Source: Hydractinia symbiolongicarpus
Lineage: Eukaryota; Cnidaria; Hydrozoa; Anthoathecata; Hydractiniidae
Direction: 5' to 3'
Assembly (NCBI RefSeq): GCF_029227915.1
Contig: NC_079886.1
Span: forward strand, 4,216,001-4,280,000
Length of the DNA: 64,000 nt
Shown here: one piece after another, positions 1 through 12,425 of the stretch
How positions within the stretch are numbered: position 1 is the stretch's first letter
Layout of the letters: every line of letters begins with the position of its first letter
Program-made: the position numbers and the translations under genes
Notes under the pieces: generated by a model
The model's database searches: none
Seen by the model: only the letters and a program-made list of their open reading frames with translations
What the model was told of the DNA's origin: nothing

Positions 1-3000
1 TAGCGATATTTTTCTGATATTACTAGGTTGCATCGCTTTTAACAGTCAAACAATTGACTGTGGGACTTAATTGAACTCATTTTGGACTGTGACTTGACAA
101 ATGTGATGAATGAGACAATTGGAGTCCATGAAATAACATTCTTCTTAAATTGGCATGATTCCCAGTACTCAGCGATTACAATGGGCGCTGTTGTAGCGCT
201 TTATTTAAAAATGTAGATATATTAGTCATTTTTTAATGTGGGACCAATCCTAGCCGTTATCGCACGCTGAAGAAATTGAGACAGTTTCAAAAACTACATT
301 TCATTGACTTTCTAACGGTATCAGTCCGTTTCTGTTACAACAGTTGCGTCACATATTCGTACCAACATGTGTTTAGCGATATTTTTCTGATATTACTAGG
401 TTGCATTGCTTTTAAGAGTGAAACGATTGACTGTGGGACTTACTTGAACTGATTTTGGACTTTAACTTCATAAATGCAATAATTGAGACAATTGGACTCC
501 AAGGTAAAACATTATTCTGAACTTGGCATGATTGCTAGAACTCAGCGATTAAACTGGGCGCTGTTGTAGCGCTTCATTTAAAAATGCAGATAAATAAGTC
601 ATTTTTTACTGTAGGACCAATCCTAGCCGTTATCGCACGCTGAAGAAATATAGACAGTTTCAAAAACTACATTTCATGGACTTTGTAACGGTGTCAGCCC
701 GTCTGAGTTACAACAGTTGGGTCACATATCCGTACCAACATGTATTTAGCGATATTTTTCTGATATTAGTAGGTTGCATCGCTTTTAACACTGAAACGAT
801 TGACTGTGGGACTTACTTGAACTGATTCTGGACTTTAACTTTATAAATATGATAATTGAGACAATTGGACTCCATGAAATAACATCCTTCTTAAATTGGC
901 ATGATTGCCGGAACTCAGCGATTAAACTGGGCGCTGTGGTAGCGCTTCATTTAAAAATGTAGATAAATAACTCATTTTTTACTGTAGGACCAATCCTAGC
1001 CGTTATCGCACGCTGAAGAAATAGAGACAGTTTCAAAAACTACATTTCATTGACTTTCTAACGGTATTAGTCCGTTTCAGTTACAACGATTGTGTCACAT
1101 ATTCGTACAAACATGTATTTAGCGATATTTTTCTGATATTACTAGGTTGCATCCCTTTTAACACTGAAACGATTGACTGTGGGACTTACTTGAACTGATT
1201 CTGGACTTTAACTTTATAAATATGATAATTGAGACAATTGGACTCCATCCAAAAACATTCTTCTTAAATTGGCATGATTACCGGTACCCAGCGATTACAC
1301 TGGGCGCTGTGGTAGCGCTTCATTTAAAAATGTAGATATATAAGTCTTTTTTTACTGTGGGACCAATCCTAGCCGTTATCGCACGCTGAAGAAATAGAGA
1401 CAGTTTCAAAAACTACATTTCATTGACTTTCTAACGGTATTAGTCCGTTTCAGTTACAACGATTGTGTCACATATTCGTACAAACATGTATTTAGCGATA
1501 TTTTTCTGATATTACTAGGTTGCATCCCTTTTAACACTGAAACGATTGACTGTGGGACTTAATTGAACTCATTTTGGACTGTGACCTGACAAATGTGATG
1601 AATGAGACAATTGGAGTCCATGAAATAACATTCTTCTTAAATTGGCATGATTGCCAGTACTCAGCGATTACAATGGGCGCTGTTGCAGCGCTTTATTTAA
1701 AAATGTAGATATATTAGTCATTTTTTACTGTGGGAACAATCCTAGCCGTTATCGCACGCTGAAGAAATTGAGACAGTTTCAAAAACCACATTTCATTGAC
1801 TTTCTAACGGTATCAGTCCGTTTCTGTTACAACAGTTGCGTCACATATTCGTACCAACATGTGTTTAGCGATATTTTTCTGATATTACTAGGTTGTATCG
1901 CTTTTAACAGTGAAACGATTGACTGTGGGACTTAATTGAACAGATTTTGGACTGTGAGCTTACAAATGTTATGAATGAGACAATTGGACTCCATGAAATA
2001 ACATTCTTCTTAAATTGGCATGATTGCCGGAACTCAGCGATTAAACTGGGCGCTGTGGTAGCGCTTCATTTAAAAATGTAGATAAATAACTCATTTTTAC
2101 TGTAGGACCAATCCTAGCTGTTATCGCACGCTGAAGAAATAGAGACAGTTTCAAAAACTACATTTCATTGACTTTCTAACGGTATTAGTCCGTTTCAGTT
2201 ACAACGATTGTGTCACATATTCGTACAAACATGTATTTAGCGATATTTTTCTGATATTACTAGGTTGCATCCCTTTTAACATTGAAACGATTGACTGTGG
2301 GACTTACTTGAACTGATTTTGGACTTTAACTTTATAAATGTGATAATTGAGACAATTGGACTCCATGCAATAACATTCTTCTAAAATTGGCATGATTACC
2401 GGTACCCAGCGATTACACTGGGCGCTGTGGTAGCGCTTCATTTAAAAATGTAGATATATAAGTCATTTTTTACTGTAGGACCAATCCTAGCCGTTATCGC
2501 ACGCTGAAGAAATAGAGACAGTTTCAAAACTACATTTCATTGACTCTCTAACGGTATCATTCCGTTTCAGTTACAACGGTTGTGTCACATTTTCGTACCA
2601 ACATGTACTTAGCGATATTTTTCAGATATTACTAGGTTGCATCGCTTTTAAGAGTGAAACGATTGACTGTGGGACTTACTTGAACTGATTTTGGACTTTA
2701 ACTTTATAAATGTGATAATTGAGACAATTGGACTCCATGCAATAACATTCTTCTAAAATTGGCATGATTAACGGAACTCAGCGATTACACTGGACGCTGT
2801 GGTAGCGCTTTATTTAAAAATATAAATAAATAAGTAAATTTCTTACTGTGGGACCAATCCTAGCCGTTATCGCACGCTGAAAAATACAGACAGTTTCAAA
2901 AACTACATTTCACTGACTTTCTAACGGTATGAGTCCGTTTCAGTTACAACGGTTGCGTCACATATTCGTACCAACATGTACTTAGCGATATTTTTCAGAT

Positions 3001-4653
3001 ATTACTAGGTTGCATCCCTTTTAACACTGAAACGATTGACTGTGGGACTTACTTGAACTGATTCTGGACTTTAACTTTATAAATATGATAATTGAGACAA
3101 TTGGACTCCATCCAATAACATTCTTCTTAAATTGGCATGATTACCGGTACCCAGCGATTACACTGGGCGCTGTGGTAGCGCTTCATTTAAAAATGTAGAT
3201 AAATAACTCATTTTTCACTGTAGGACCAATCCTAGCCGTTATCGCACGCTGAAGAAATAGAGACAGTTTCAAAAACTACATTTCATTGACTTTCTAACGG
3301 TATTAGTCCGTTTCAGTTACAACGATTGTGTCACATATTCGTACAAACATGTATTTAGCGATATTTTTCTGATATTACTAGGTTGCATCCCTTTTAACAC
3401 TGAAACGATTGACTGTGGGACTTACTTGAACTGATTCTGGACTTTAACTTTATAAATATGATAATTGAGACAATTGGACTCCATCCAATAACATTCTTCT
3501 AAAATTGGCATGATTGACGGAACTCAGCGATTACACTGGACGCTGTGGTAGCGCTTTATTTAAAAATATAAATAAATAAGTCAATTTCTTACTGTGGGAC
3601 TAGTTCTAGCCGTTATCGCACGCTGAAAAATACAGACAGTTTCAAAAACTACATTTCATTGACTTTCTAACAGTATGAGTCCGGTTCAGTTACAACGGTT
3701 GCGTCACATATTCGTACCAACATGTATTTATCGATATTTTTCTGATATTACTAGGTTGTATCGATTTTAACAGTGAAACGATTGACAGTGGCACTTAATT
3801 GAACTGATTTTGGACTTTAACTTTATAAATGCAATAATTGAGACAATTGGACTCCAAGGTATAACATTATTCTGAACTTGGCATGATTGCTAGAACTCAG
3901 CGTTTACACTGGGCGCTGTTGTAGCTCTTCATTTAAAAATGCAGATAAATAAGTCATTTTTTACTGTAGGACCAATCCTAGCCGTTATCGCACGCTGAAG
4001 AAATAGAGACAGTTTCAAAACTGCATTTCATTGACTCTCTAACGGTATCAGTCCGTTTCTGTGACAACGGTTGCATCACATATTCGTACCAACATGTGTT
4101 TAGCGATATTTTTCTGATATTACTAGGTTGTATCGCTTTTAACAGTGAAACGATTCACTGTGGGACTTAATTGAACTGATTTCGGACTTTAACTTTATAA
4201 ATGTGATAATTGAGACAATTGGACTCCAAGAAATAACAATGTTTTGAATTTGACATGATTGCTAGATCTAAGCGATTACACTGGGCGCTGTTGTAGCGCT
4301 TCATTTAAAAATGCAGATAAATAAGTCATTTTTTACTGTAGGACAAATCCAAGCCGTTATCGCACGCTGAAGAAATAGAGACAGTTTCAAAAACTACATT
4401 TCATTGACTTTCTAACGGTATTAGTCCGTTTCAGTTACAACGATTGTGTCACATATTCGTAGAAACATGTATTTAGCGATATTTTTCTGATAATACTAGG
4501 TTGCATCCCTTTTAACACTGAAACGATTGACTGTGGGACTTACTTGAACTGATTCTGGACTTTAACTTTATAAATATGATAATTGAGACAATTTGACTCC
4601 ATCCAATAACATTCTTCTTAAATTGGCATGATTGCCGGTACTCAGCGATTACA
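1..4653 (+). repeat. 373-bp satellite array, diverged left block
   Basis: About 12.5 head-to-tail monomers. The core GCGCTG recurs at 185, 558, 931, 1304 and 1677, exactly 373 bp apart, and again at 4285, an exact multiple with only small indels. Neighbouring monomers differ at many positions, and no long regular higher-order unit covers the block, although the monomers at 185 and 1677 (four monomers apart) share the same private changes near 'ggagtccatg'. The block ends where a transposon interrupts the monomer at 4653. No gene is seen: the open frame at 1651-1935 starts at TTG and is part of the repeat. Confidence 0.95.
4652..4653. other. Probable target site duplication (CA), left copy
   Basis: The satellite consensus across this point reads gattacactggg. 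Here it reads gattaCA, then the element, then CActggg from 7462. Removing the element plus one CA restores the monomer exactly. The alternative reading is a 4-bp duplication CACT (4652-4655 and 7462-7465), which would make the element ends asymmetric by 2 bp. Confidence 0.6.
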
Positions 4654-4673
4654 CTCGATGATATTAAGGTGCG
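4654..4673 (+). repeat. Left terminal inverted repeat
   Basis: CTCGATGATATTAAGGTGCG, perfectly complementary to 7442-7461. After one mismatch the next three bases (GTC) also match, giving about 24 bp with a single mismatch. It is the presumed transposase-binding end. Confidence 0.9.
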
Positions 4674-4916
4674 TGTCGGTCTGCATTTTATGTTTGAAAC
4701 ATTCGTGAGGCAACGCGCAATATTCTGCTGTTAAATTCCGGTCTGTGAAATTTCTATACTAACGCAAGAATTTCAAAACAAGCTGCCAATGGATAAAAAT
4801 AGTATTATTGTGCTGGGAAAGAAGAAGTGAATGTATCACTGTTTTAACCCCTTCTTCTCTTTCTTTTCTTTGAACATTGTATACATCCTGTTTTTTGTGA
4901 TGCCACATAGATGCTT

Positions 4917-4938
4917 TTGTAAAGTACTTGTAAAGTAC
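4917..4938 (+). repeat. Two tandem 11-bp units
   Basis: The unit TTGTAAAGTAC occurs twice without a gap inside the transposon. It may be replication slippage; no function is evident. Confidence 0.7.
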
Positions 4939-5784
4939 TAAGGATTGATCAGTTGTGACTAGTGACTAACAAAAGAAAGGCAGTGCAGTAGAGCTTGGGC
5001 AAAGGAGACCAAAACTAGCTATAGATACATTGCCATATATCTATACTAAATGCTGTTTACAAGTACTAGTTGGGCCGTAAATTAATATTTTGGAGGGCTC
5101 ATCTTTCCTAGCTAGCTACACATTAAGCTATTAAATTTGAGATCAAATATAAGAAATTGTCACAAAACCTAGCTATAGCTAGCTAGCTATATCTTTACCT
5201 TTTTAAGGTATAAAAACAAGAACAGCCAATTTTAAAACCAGCCTAAACATATTTAAAAACATATAATATAATATATTATGGCTTTATATTTATTTGTTTA
5301 AGCCATATACATATAAAGTTTAAAGTGAGACAAGTGCATTGCTGCTTTCTGTTTTTGTATCACATTTTTCATCACTTTGACACTGCAGAATTTTATAAAG
5401 CAGGCTATATATTTTCTCAGGTTGTCCTTCGTTTGTTTTGTGTGTACAATGAATGAACCTAATAACGAAGTGTTTGATGCATTGGTTTAAAATCATACGA
5501 TAGTTCTATCATGTGGATACGTTGTCTATGATAATGGTTCTACAGTCTTGTGGTCTACAAGCACATGTGACTTCATCAGTTAAATCAAAAATTGTTTGTG
5601 ATAAAATCAGCAATGCACTTTGATCCATAAAATAACAGTATATACATAATGTAAAACATGGTTTAAAAACTAATGATAAAAGGACTATATATTTACTGTA
5701 AAATATAAAAAAACTTTGAGGAACTTGACGTTATAAAGGTTTCTGTCATGTGAAATCAATTGATCTGGGTACATATTTTATTCA

Positions 5785-6058
5785 GAGAAACTTTTCGTGA
5801 GAAAAACTTTCCAAATATCTTTAGAAAGTTAAACTTTTGCAATTTGTGATTTCTAAGTTTTCGAATTTGCTCGTCAAAAGTTTTTTAAAAAAAATTAGTG
5901 GATAACATTGTGAACCAACAATTTAAATTAAACTTTTGTATATAAATGTATAAACAATTCAGATTAAACATTTGTATATAAATGGTCATTTTTAAAAGTT
6001 TTGTAAAAAAGCCCCAAAATCGTAAAATTCGTGAAAGTTTCTCTTGCAAAAGTTTCCC
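5785..6058. repeat. Imperfect inverted repeat inside the transposon
   Basis: The segment at 5785-5812 (GAGAAACTTTT, then AACTTTCC) is matched in reverse complement by 6033-6058, with a mismatched centre and a small gap. The arms lie about 220 bp apart. Between them are two 32-bp near-copies (5917-5948 and 5953-5984, period 36). It could be a nested palindromic miniature element or only AT-rich low complexity. No target duplication was found. Confidence 0.35.
5917..5984 (+). repeat. Tandem pair of 32-bp near-identical units
   Basis: Each unit starts AACAATT and ends TTTGTATATAAATG, at 5917-5948 and 5953-5984, separated by 4 bp, with about 3 differences. It lies in non-coding AT-rich sequence of the transposon. 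Confidence 0.6.
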
Positions 6059-6308
6059 CAAATAAGGTTTCAAAATTTCAGCTGTGAAAAATCCAAGCAA
6101 GGTTAAAAGTGTAATATATATATATACCATATTATTAAACATTACATTCTGTTCTAATTCTGTTAATTTACGAAGAACTAGTTTATATTCAGTACTTAAT
6201 AGTGAATTTTCATCCAGGCAGCATTCTATCTTGTATAATAAAAAAAAATTGAATTTTGATATCCACAGAAAAAGTTAAGTAGGCATCTGTAAAGTTTTGC
6301 ATACTTAT

Positions 6309-6376
6309 GCCCTGTTGGTCTAATGGCTATGACACTCATACAAATGAGAGATCCAGGTTCAAATCCTGGACAGGGC
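6309..6376 (+). pseudogene. tRNA-like sequence with a defective anticodon arm
   Basis: A 68-nt tRNA-like fold. The acceptor stem has seven perfect pairs (GCCCTGT 6309-6315 with ACAGGGC 6370-6376). The D arm is GTC 6318-6320 with GAC 6331-6333, loop containing GG. The T arm is CCAGG, loop TTCAAAT, CCTGG at 6353-6369. Internal polymerase III boxes fit: A box TGGTCTAATGG (6316-6326) and B box GGTTCAAATCC (6356-6366). The anticodon arm is wrong: CTCAT and ATGAG enclose only four bases (ACAA), and the molecule is about 4 nt short, so no anticodon with U33 can be placed. It is best read as a tRNA pseudogene or the head of a tRNA-derived SINE carried by the transposon. No SINE body or tail was recognised. 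It may still be transcribed by polymerase III. Confidence 0.7.
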
Positions 6377-6399
6377 AAGATAAAACATAATTATCTTGC
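6375..6399 (+). other. Perfect 9-bp hairpin following the tRNA-like fold
   Basis: GCAAGATAA (6375-6383), a 7-nt loop, then TTATCTTGC (6391-6399). It overlaps the last two bases of the tRNA-like acceptor stem, so the two folds compete or stack end to end. No T-run follows immediately, so it is not a standard polymerase III terminator. Confidence 0.6.
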
Positions 6400-7441
6400 A
6401 TCTACAACACAATAATGAGTATATGATATTTATATAGCTATGTGAGGATAATTGGTATTTTTTAAATTATAGGGGGAGTGTTAAATGCATTCATCACTTT
6501 CATTTAAAGGCCACAAAAATGCCATGTCTGGAGGATAGTGAACTGAACTGATCTAATAATATATTTACGTCTTGTATTTTATAGATCAAAACATTCAATA
6601 GAACTGATAAAAAATAGAAATAATAAGTTTGTTTAGTTCATTGGACGATCTTTATCCATTGTCAAGAAAAGGCAGCTAGCTATATATATACTTCCTAAAT
6701 AGAAATTTTCGCTTGCGAACCAAGGGGATAATATTATAATGCTTTACCAATGTTAACATTTTCGCCGTTTCTGATTGACTCCGAGAAAACACATTATGCA
6801 GCTACCATGTTTCTTTGATTTTATTGTTGTTCTCGGCTTTTGATTGGCTTAGGATTTAACATTTATTACACACTGCATCTTTCAAACTTGCGGACCAAGC
6901 TTCAGCAGTTTTTAGCTGAAACTTAGTAATATGGTTAAGAAAAGGGTTTGGGGCAACATGCATGCACTAGATACGTATATATAATTATTGTTCGTAATAA
7001 GCCATAGGATGAATGCTACAAACTATGTCTTCCTTAATGTAGTATCTGGCCTATAAACCATGTTATCCAAACAAAACCTCAGGTCAGAGAAACTTTTGAG
7101 GTGGTTTTTAGGACATTACGTTGAACTAAAGCTCTCTTGGATGTTAAGGGAAACGTGATTTTGAGAGTTATATTGATACAGTTCTTATAAGCCAAAATTC
7201 GCGTTTTAGTAACATGCCATTGTGCTGCCCCATCTGATTTTCTATGAAAACCGTGTCTTGATCAAAGGCTTGTTACGCCCGAACAGCTACGTGGGAGCCA
7301 TTATGTTTGCAACCATTGAAAAGAGCATAAAATTTGCAGACCAGCGGTGGGTCACTTTTTATCAGACTATAAAAAACAACTGAGAAATAGCTCATCAAAG
7401 TTACGCTTTTTTACTTTACGAAAAGTGATGATTTCTGGACT

Positions 7442-7461
7442 CGCACCTTAATATCATCGAG
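7442..7461 (-). repeat. Right terminal inverted repeat
   Basis: Exact reverse complement of 4654-4673. The satellite resumes immediately after it with CACTGGGCGCTG, in phase with the interrupted monomer. Confidence 0.9.
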
Positions 7462-8959
7462 CACTGGGCGCTGTGGTAGCGCTTCATTTAAAAATGTAGA
7501 TATATAAGTCATTTTTTACTGTAGGACCAATCCTAGCCGTTATCGCACGCTGAAGAAATAGAGACAGTTTCAAAAACTACATTTCATTGACTCTCTAACG
7601 GTATCATTCCGTTTCAGTTACAACGGTTGTGTCACATTTTCGTACCAACATGTATTTAGCGATATTTTTCTGATATTACTAGGTTGCATTGCTTTTAAGA
7701 GTGAAACGATTGACTGTGGGACTTACTTGAACTGATTTTGGACTTTAACTTTATAAATGTGATAATTGAGACAATTGGACTCCATGCAATAACATTCTTC
7801 TTGAATTGGCATGATTAACGGAACTCAGCGATTACACTGGACGCTGTGGTAGCGCTTTATTTAAAAATATAAATAAATAAGTAAATTTCTTACTGTGGGA
7901 CCAATCCTAGCCGTTATCGCACGCTGAAAAATACAGACAGCTTCAAAAACTACATTTCATTGACTTTCTAACGGTATGAGTCCGTTTCAGTTACAACAGT
8001 TGCGTCACATGTTCGTACCAACATGTATTTATCGACATTTTTCTGATATTACTAGGTTGTATCGATTTTAACAGTGAAACGATTGACAGTGGCACTTAAT
8101 TGAACTGATTTTGGACTTTAACTTCATAAATGCAATAATTGAGACAATTGGACTCCAAGGTAAAACATTATTCTAAACTTGGCATGATTGCTAGAACTCA
8201 GCGATTACACTGGGCGCTGTTGTAGCGCTTCATTTAAAAATGCAGATAAATAAGTCATTTTTTACTGTAGGACCAATCCTAGCCGTTATCGCACGCTGAA
8301 GAATTATAGACAGTTTCAAAAACTACATTTCATTGACTTTCTAACGGTATTAGTCCGTTTCAGTTACAACGATTGTGTCACATATTCGTACAAACATGTA
8401 TTTAGCGATATTTTTCTGATATTACTAGGTTGCATCCCTTTTAACACTGAAACGATTGACTGTGGGACTTAATTGAACTGATTCTGGACTTTAACTTTAT
8501 AAATATGATAACTGAGACAATTGGACTCCATCCAATAACATTCTTCTTAAATTGGCATGATTACCGGTACCCAGCGATTACACTGGGCGCTGTGGTAGCG
8601 CTTCATTTAAAAATGTAGATATATAAGTCTTTTTTTACTGTGGGACCAATCCTAGCCGTTATCGCACGCTGAAGAAGTACAGACAGTTTCAAAAACTACA
8701 TTTCGTTGACTTTCTAGCGGTATCAGTCAGTTTCTGTTACAACGGTTGCGTCACATATTCGTACCAACATGTATTTAGGGATATTTCTCTGATATTACTA
8801 GATTGCATCGCTTTTAACAGTGAAACGATTGAATGCGGGACTTAATTGAACTGAATTTGGACTTTAACTTTATAAATGCAATAATTGAGAGAATTGAACT
8901 CCAAGAAATAAAATTATTCTGAATTTGACATGATTGCTAGAACTCAGCGATTACACTGG

Positions 8960-9067
8960 GCGCTGTGGACTGTGAGCTTACAAATGTGATGAATGAGACA
9001 ATTGGACTCCATGAAATAACATTCTTCTTAAATTGGCATGATTGCCGGAACTCAGCGATTAAACTGG
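8960..9067 (+). repeat. Truncated 108-bp monomer
   Basis: The GCGCTG core at 8960 is followed by the next core at 9068, 108 bp later instead of 373, so about 265 bp are missing. At the junction (about 8966-8968) the sequence passes from 'gcgctgtgg' directly to 'tggactgtgagc'. The shared TGG suggests deletion by microhomology or slippage. Confidence 0.85.
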
Positions 9068-10050
9068 GCGCTGTGGTAGCGCTTCATTTAAAAATGTAGA
9101 TAAATAACTCATTTTTTACTGTAGGACCAATCCTAGCCGTTATCGCACGCTGAAGAAATAGAGACAGTTTCAAAAACTACATTTCATTGACTTTCTAACG
9201 GTATTAGTCCGTTTCAGTTACAACGATTGTGTCACATATTCGTACAAACATGTATTTAGCGATATTTTTCTGATATTACTAGGTTGCATCCCTTTTAACA
9301 CTGAAACGATTAACTGTGGGACTTAATTGAACTCATTTTGGACTGTGACCTGACAAATGTGATGAATGAGACAATTGGAGTCCATGAAATAACATTCTTC
9401 TTAAATTGGCATGATTGCCAGTACTCAGCGATTACAATGGGCGCTGCTGCAGCGTTTTATTTAAAAATGTAGATATATTAGTCATTTTTTACTGTGGGAA
9501 CAATCCTAGCCGTTATCGCACGCTGAAGAAATTGAGACAGTTTCAAAAACCACATTTCATTGACTTTCTAACGGTATCAGTCCGTTTCTGTTACAACAGT
9601 TGCGTCACATATTCGTACCAACATGTGTTTAGCGATATTTTTCTGATATTACTAGGTTGTATCGCTTTTAACAGTGAAACGATTGACTGTGGGACTTAAT
9701 TGAACAGATTTTGGACTGTGAGCTTACAAATGTGATGAATGAGACAATTGGACTCCATGAAATAACATTCTTCTTAAATTGGCATGATTGCCGGAACTCA
9801 GCGATTAAACTGGGCGCTGTGGTAGCGCTTCATTTAAAAATGTAGATAAATAACTCATTTTTTACTGTAGGACCAATCCTAGCCGTTATCGCACGCTGAA
9901 GAAATAGAGACAGTTTTAAAAACTACATTTCATTGACTTTCTAACGGTATTAGTCCGTTTCAGTTACAACGATTGTGTCACATATTCGTACAAACATGTA
10001 TTTAGCGATATTTTTCTGATATTACTAGGTTGCATCCCTTTTAACATTGA
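9068..10050 (+). repeat. Copy of the 1304-2286 satellite block
   Basis: Monomers with the same rare changes ('ggagtccatg', 'gaacagattttggactgtgagc') occur here and 7764 bp upstream, on the other side of the transposon, with only scattered differences by eye. This implies a segmental duplication or conversion within the old array. Confidence 0.7.
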
Positions 10051-10932
10051 AACGATTGACTGTGGGACTTACTTGAATTGATTCTGGACTTTAACTTTAT
10101 AAATATGATAATTGAGACAATTGGACTCCATCCAATAACATTCTTTTTAAATTGGCATGATTGCCGGTACTCAGCGATTACACTGGGCGCTGTGGTAGCG
10201 CTTCATTTAAAAATGTAGATATATAAGTCATTTTTTACTGTAGGACCAATCCTAGCCGTTATCGCACGCTGAAGGAATAGAGACAGTTTCGAAAACTACA
10301 TTTCATTGACTCTCTAACGGTATCATTCCGTTTCAGTTACAACGGTTGTGTCACACTTTCGTACCAACATGTATTTAGCGATATTTTTCTGATAGTACTA
10401 GGTTGCATCGCTTTTAACAGTGAAACGATTGACTGTGGGACTTACTTGAACTGATTTTGGACTTTAACTTTATAAATGTGATAATTGAGACAATTGGACT
10501 CCATGCAATAACATTCTTCTTAAATTGGCATGATTAACGGAACTCAGCGATTACACTGGACGCTGTGGTAGCGCTTTATTTAAAAATATAAATAAATAAG
10601 TAAATTTCTTACTGTGGGACCAATCCTAGCCGTTATCGCACGCTGAAAAATACAGACAGTTTAATAAACTACATTTCACTGACTTTCTAACGGTATGAGT
10701 CCGTTTCAGTTACAACGGTTGCGTCACATATTCGTACCAACATGTATTTATCGATATTTTTCTGATATTACTAGGTTGTATCGATTTTAACAATGAAACG
10801 ATTTCCAGTGCCACTTAATTGAACTGATTTTGGACTTTAACTTCATAAATGCAATAATTGAGACAATTGGACTCCAAGGTATAACATTATTCTGAACTTG
10901 GCATGATTGCTAGAACTCAGCGTTTACACTGG

Positions 10933-12425
10933 GCGCTGTTGTAGCTCTTCATTTAAAAATGCAGACAAATAAGTCATTTTTTACTGTAGGACCAATCCTA
11001 GCCGTTATCGCACGCTGAAGAATTATAGACAGTTTCAAAAACTACATTTCATAGACTTTCTAACGGTGTCAGCCCGTTTGAGTTACAACAGTTGGGTCAC
11101 ATATCCGTACCAACATGTATTTAGCGATATTTTTCTGATATTAGTAGGTTGCATCGCTTTTACCACTGAAACGATTGACTGTGGGACTTACTTGAACTGA
11201 CTCTGGCCTTTAACTTTATAAATATGATAATTGAGACAATTGGACTCAATGCAATAAGATTCTTCTTAAATTGGTATGATTGCCAGTACTCAGCGTTTAC
11301 ACTGGGCGCTGTGGTAGCGCTTCATTTAAAAATGTAGATATATAAGTCATTTTTTACTGTGGGACCAATCCTAGCCGTTATCGCACGCTGAACAAATACA
11401 GATAGTTTCAAAAACTACATTTCATTGACTTTCTAACGGTATCAGTCCGTTTCTGTTACAACGTTTGCGTCACATATTCGTTCCAACATGTATTTATCGA
11501 TATTTTTCTGATATTACTAGGTTGTATCGCTTTTAACAGTGAAACGATTGACAGTGGCACTTAATTGAACTGATTTTGTACTATAACTTTATAAATGCAA
11601 TAATTGAGACAATTGGACTCCAAGGAATAACATTATTCTGAACTTGGAATGATTGCTAGAACTCAGCGTTTACACTGGGCGCTGTTGTAGCTCTTCATTT
11701 AAAAATGCAGATAAATAAGTCATTTTTTACTGTAGGACCAATCCTAGCCGTTATCGCACGCTGAAGAATTATAGACAGTTTCAAAAACTACATTTCATAG
11801 ACTTTCTAACGGTGTCAGCCCGTTTGAGTTACAACAGTTGGGTCACATATCCGTTCCAACATGTATTTAGCGATATTTTTCTGATATTAGTAGGTTGCAT
11901 CGCTTTTACCATTGAAACGATTGACTGTGGGACTTACTTGAACTGACTCTGGCCTTTAACTTTATAAATATGATAATTGAGACAATTGGACTCAATGCAA
12001 TAAGATTCTTCTTAAATTGGTATGATTGCCAGTACTCAGCGTTTACACTGGGCGCTGTGGTAGCGCTTCATTTAAAAATGTAGATATATAAGTCATTTTT
12101 TACTGTGGGACCAATCCTAGCCGTTATCGCACGCTGAAGAAATACAGACAGTTTCAAAAACTACATTTCATTGACTTTCTAACGGTATCAGTCCGTTTCT
12201 GTTACAACGTTTGCGTCACATATTCGTTCCAACATGTATTTATCGATATTTTTCTGATATTACTAGGTTGTATCGCTTTTAACAGTGAAACGATTGACAG
12301 TGGCACTTAATTGAACTGATTTTATTCTATAACTTTATAAATGCAATAATTGAGACAATTGGACTCCAAGGTATAACATTATTCTGAACTTGGCATGATT
12401 GCTAGAACTCAGCGATTACACTGGG
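10933..12425 (+). repeat. Tandem 746-bp dimers
   Basis: Two alternating monomer types repeat at 746 bp. The type with 'gctgttgtagctcttc' has cores at 10933 and 11679, with a relative at 12425. The type with 'gattgccagtactcagcgttt' has cores at 11306 and 12052. The two dimers are nearly identical by eye, which indicates a local two-monomer duplication. Confidence 0.8.

Larger units (their letters stand above)
4654..7461. mobile_element. Non-autonomous DNA transposon with 20-bp terminal inverted repeats
   Basis: A 2808-bp non-satellite segment sits precisely inside one monomer. Its ends are perfect 20-bp inverted repeats (CTCGATGATATTAAGGTGCG at the left, its reverse complement at the right), flanked by a likely 2-bp duplication of CA. 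Inside there is no open frame resembling a transposase; the longest frames (5885-6142 minus, 6084-6278 plus) are short, AT-rich and unrecognised. The interior holds a tRNA-like sequence, a 9-bp hairpin, scattered AGCTAGCT palindromes (for example near 5170-5190 and 6673) and small tandem repeats. 4674-5780 and 6400-7441 contain nothing else I can name. It is presumably moved in trans by a relative's transposase. I could not assign a superfamily: TTAA, TA and 8-bp duplications are excluded, but the 2- or 4-bp choice is ambiguous. It occurs once in the window. Confidence 0.85.

Noticed and set aside
5885-6278. Overlapping short frames on both strands in the transposon
   Set aside because: They are low-complexity AT-rich translations with no recognisable domain; the sequence around them is made of small repeats.
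6309-6376. Functional tRNA gene
   Set aside because: The anticodon arm encloses only four bases and the molecule is about 4 nt short, so no valid anticodon loop can be drawn.
4652-7465. CACTA (EnSpm) transposon, because CACT flanks both ends
   Set aside because: CACT is in the same orientation on both sides and is part of the satellite target (gattacactggg), so it is not an inverted terminal CACTA motif.
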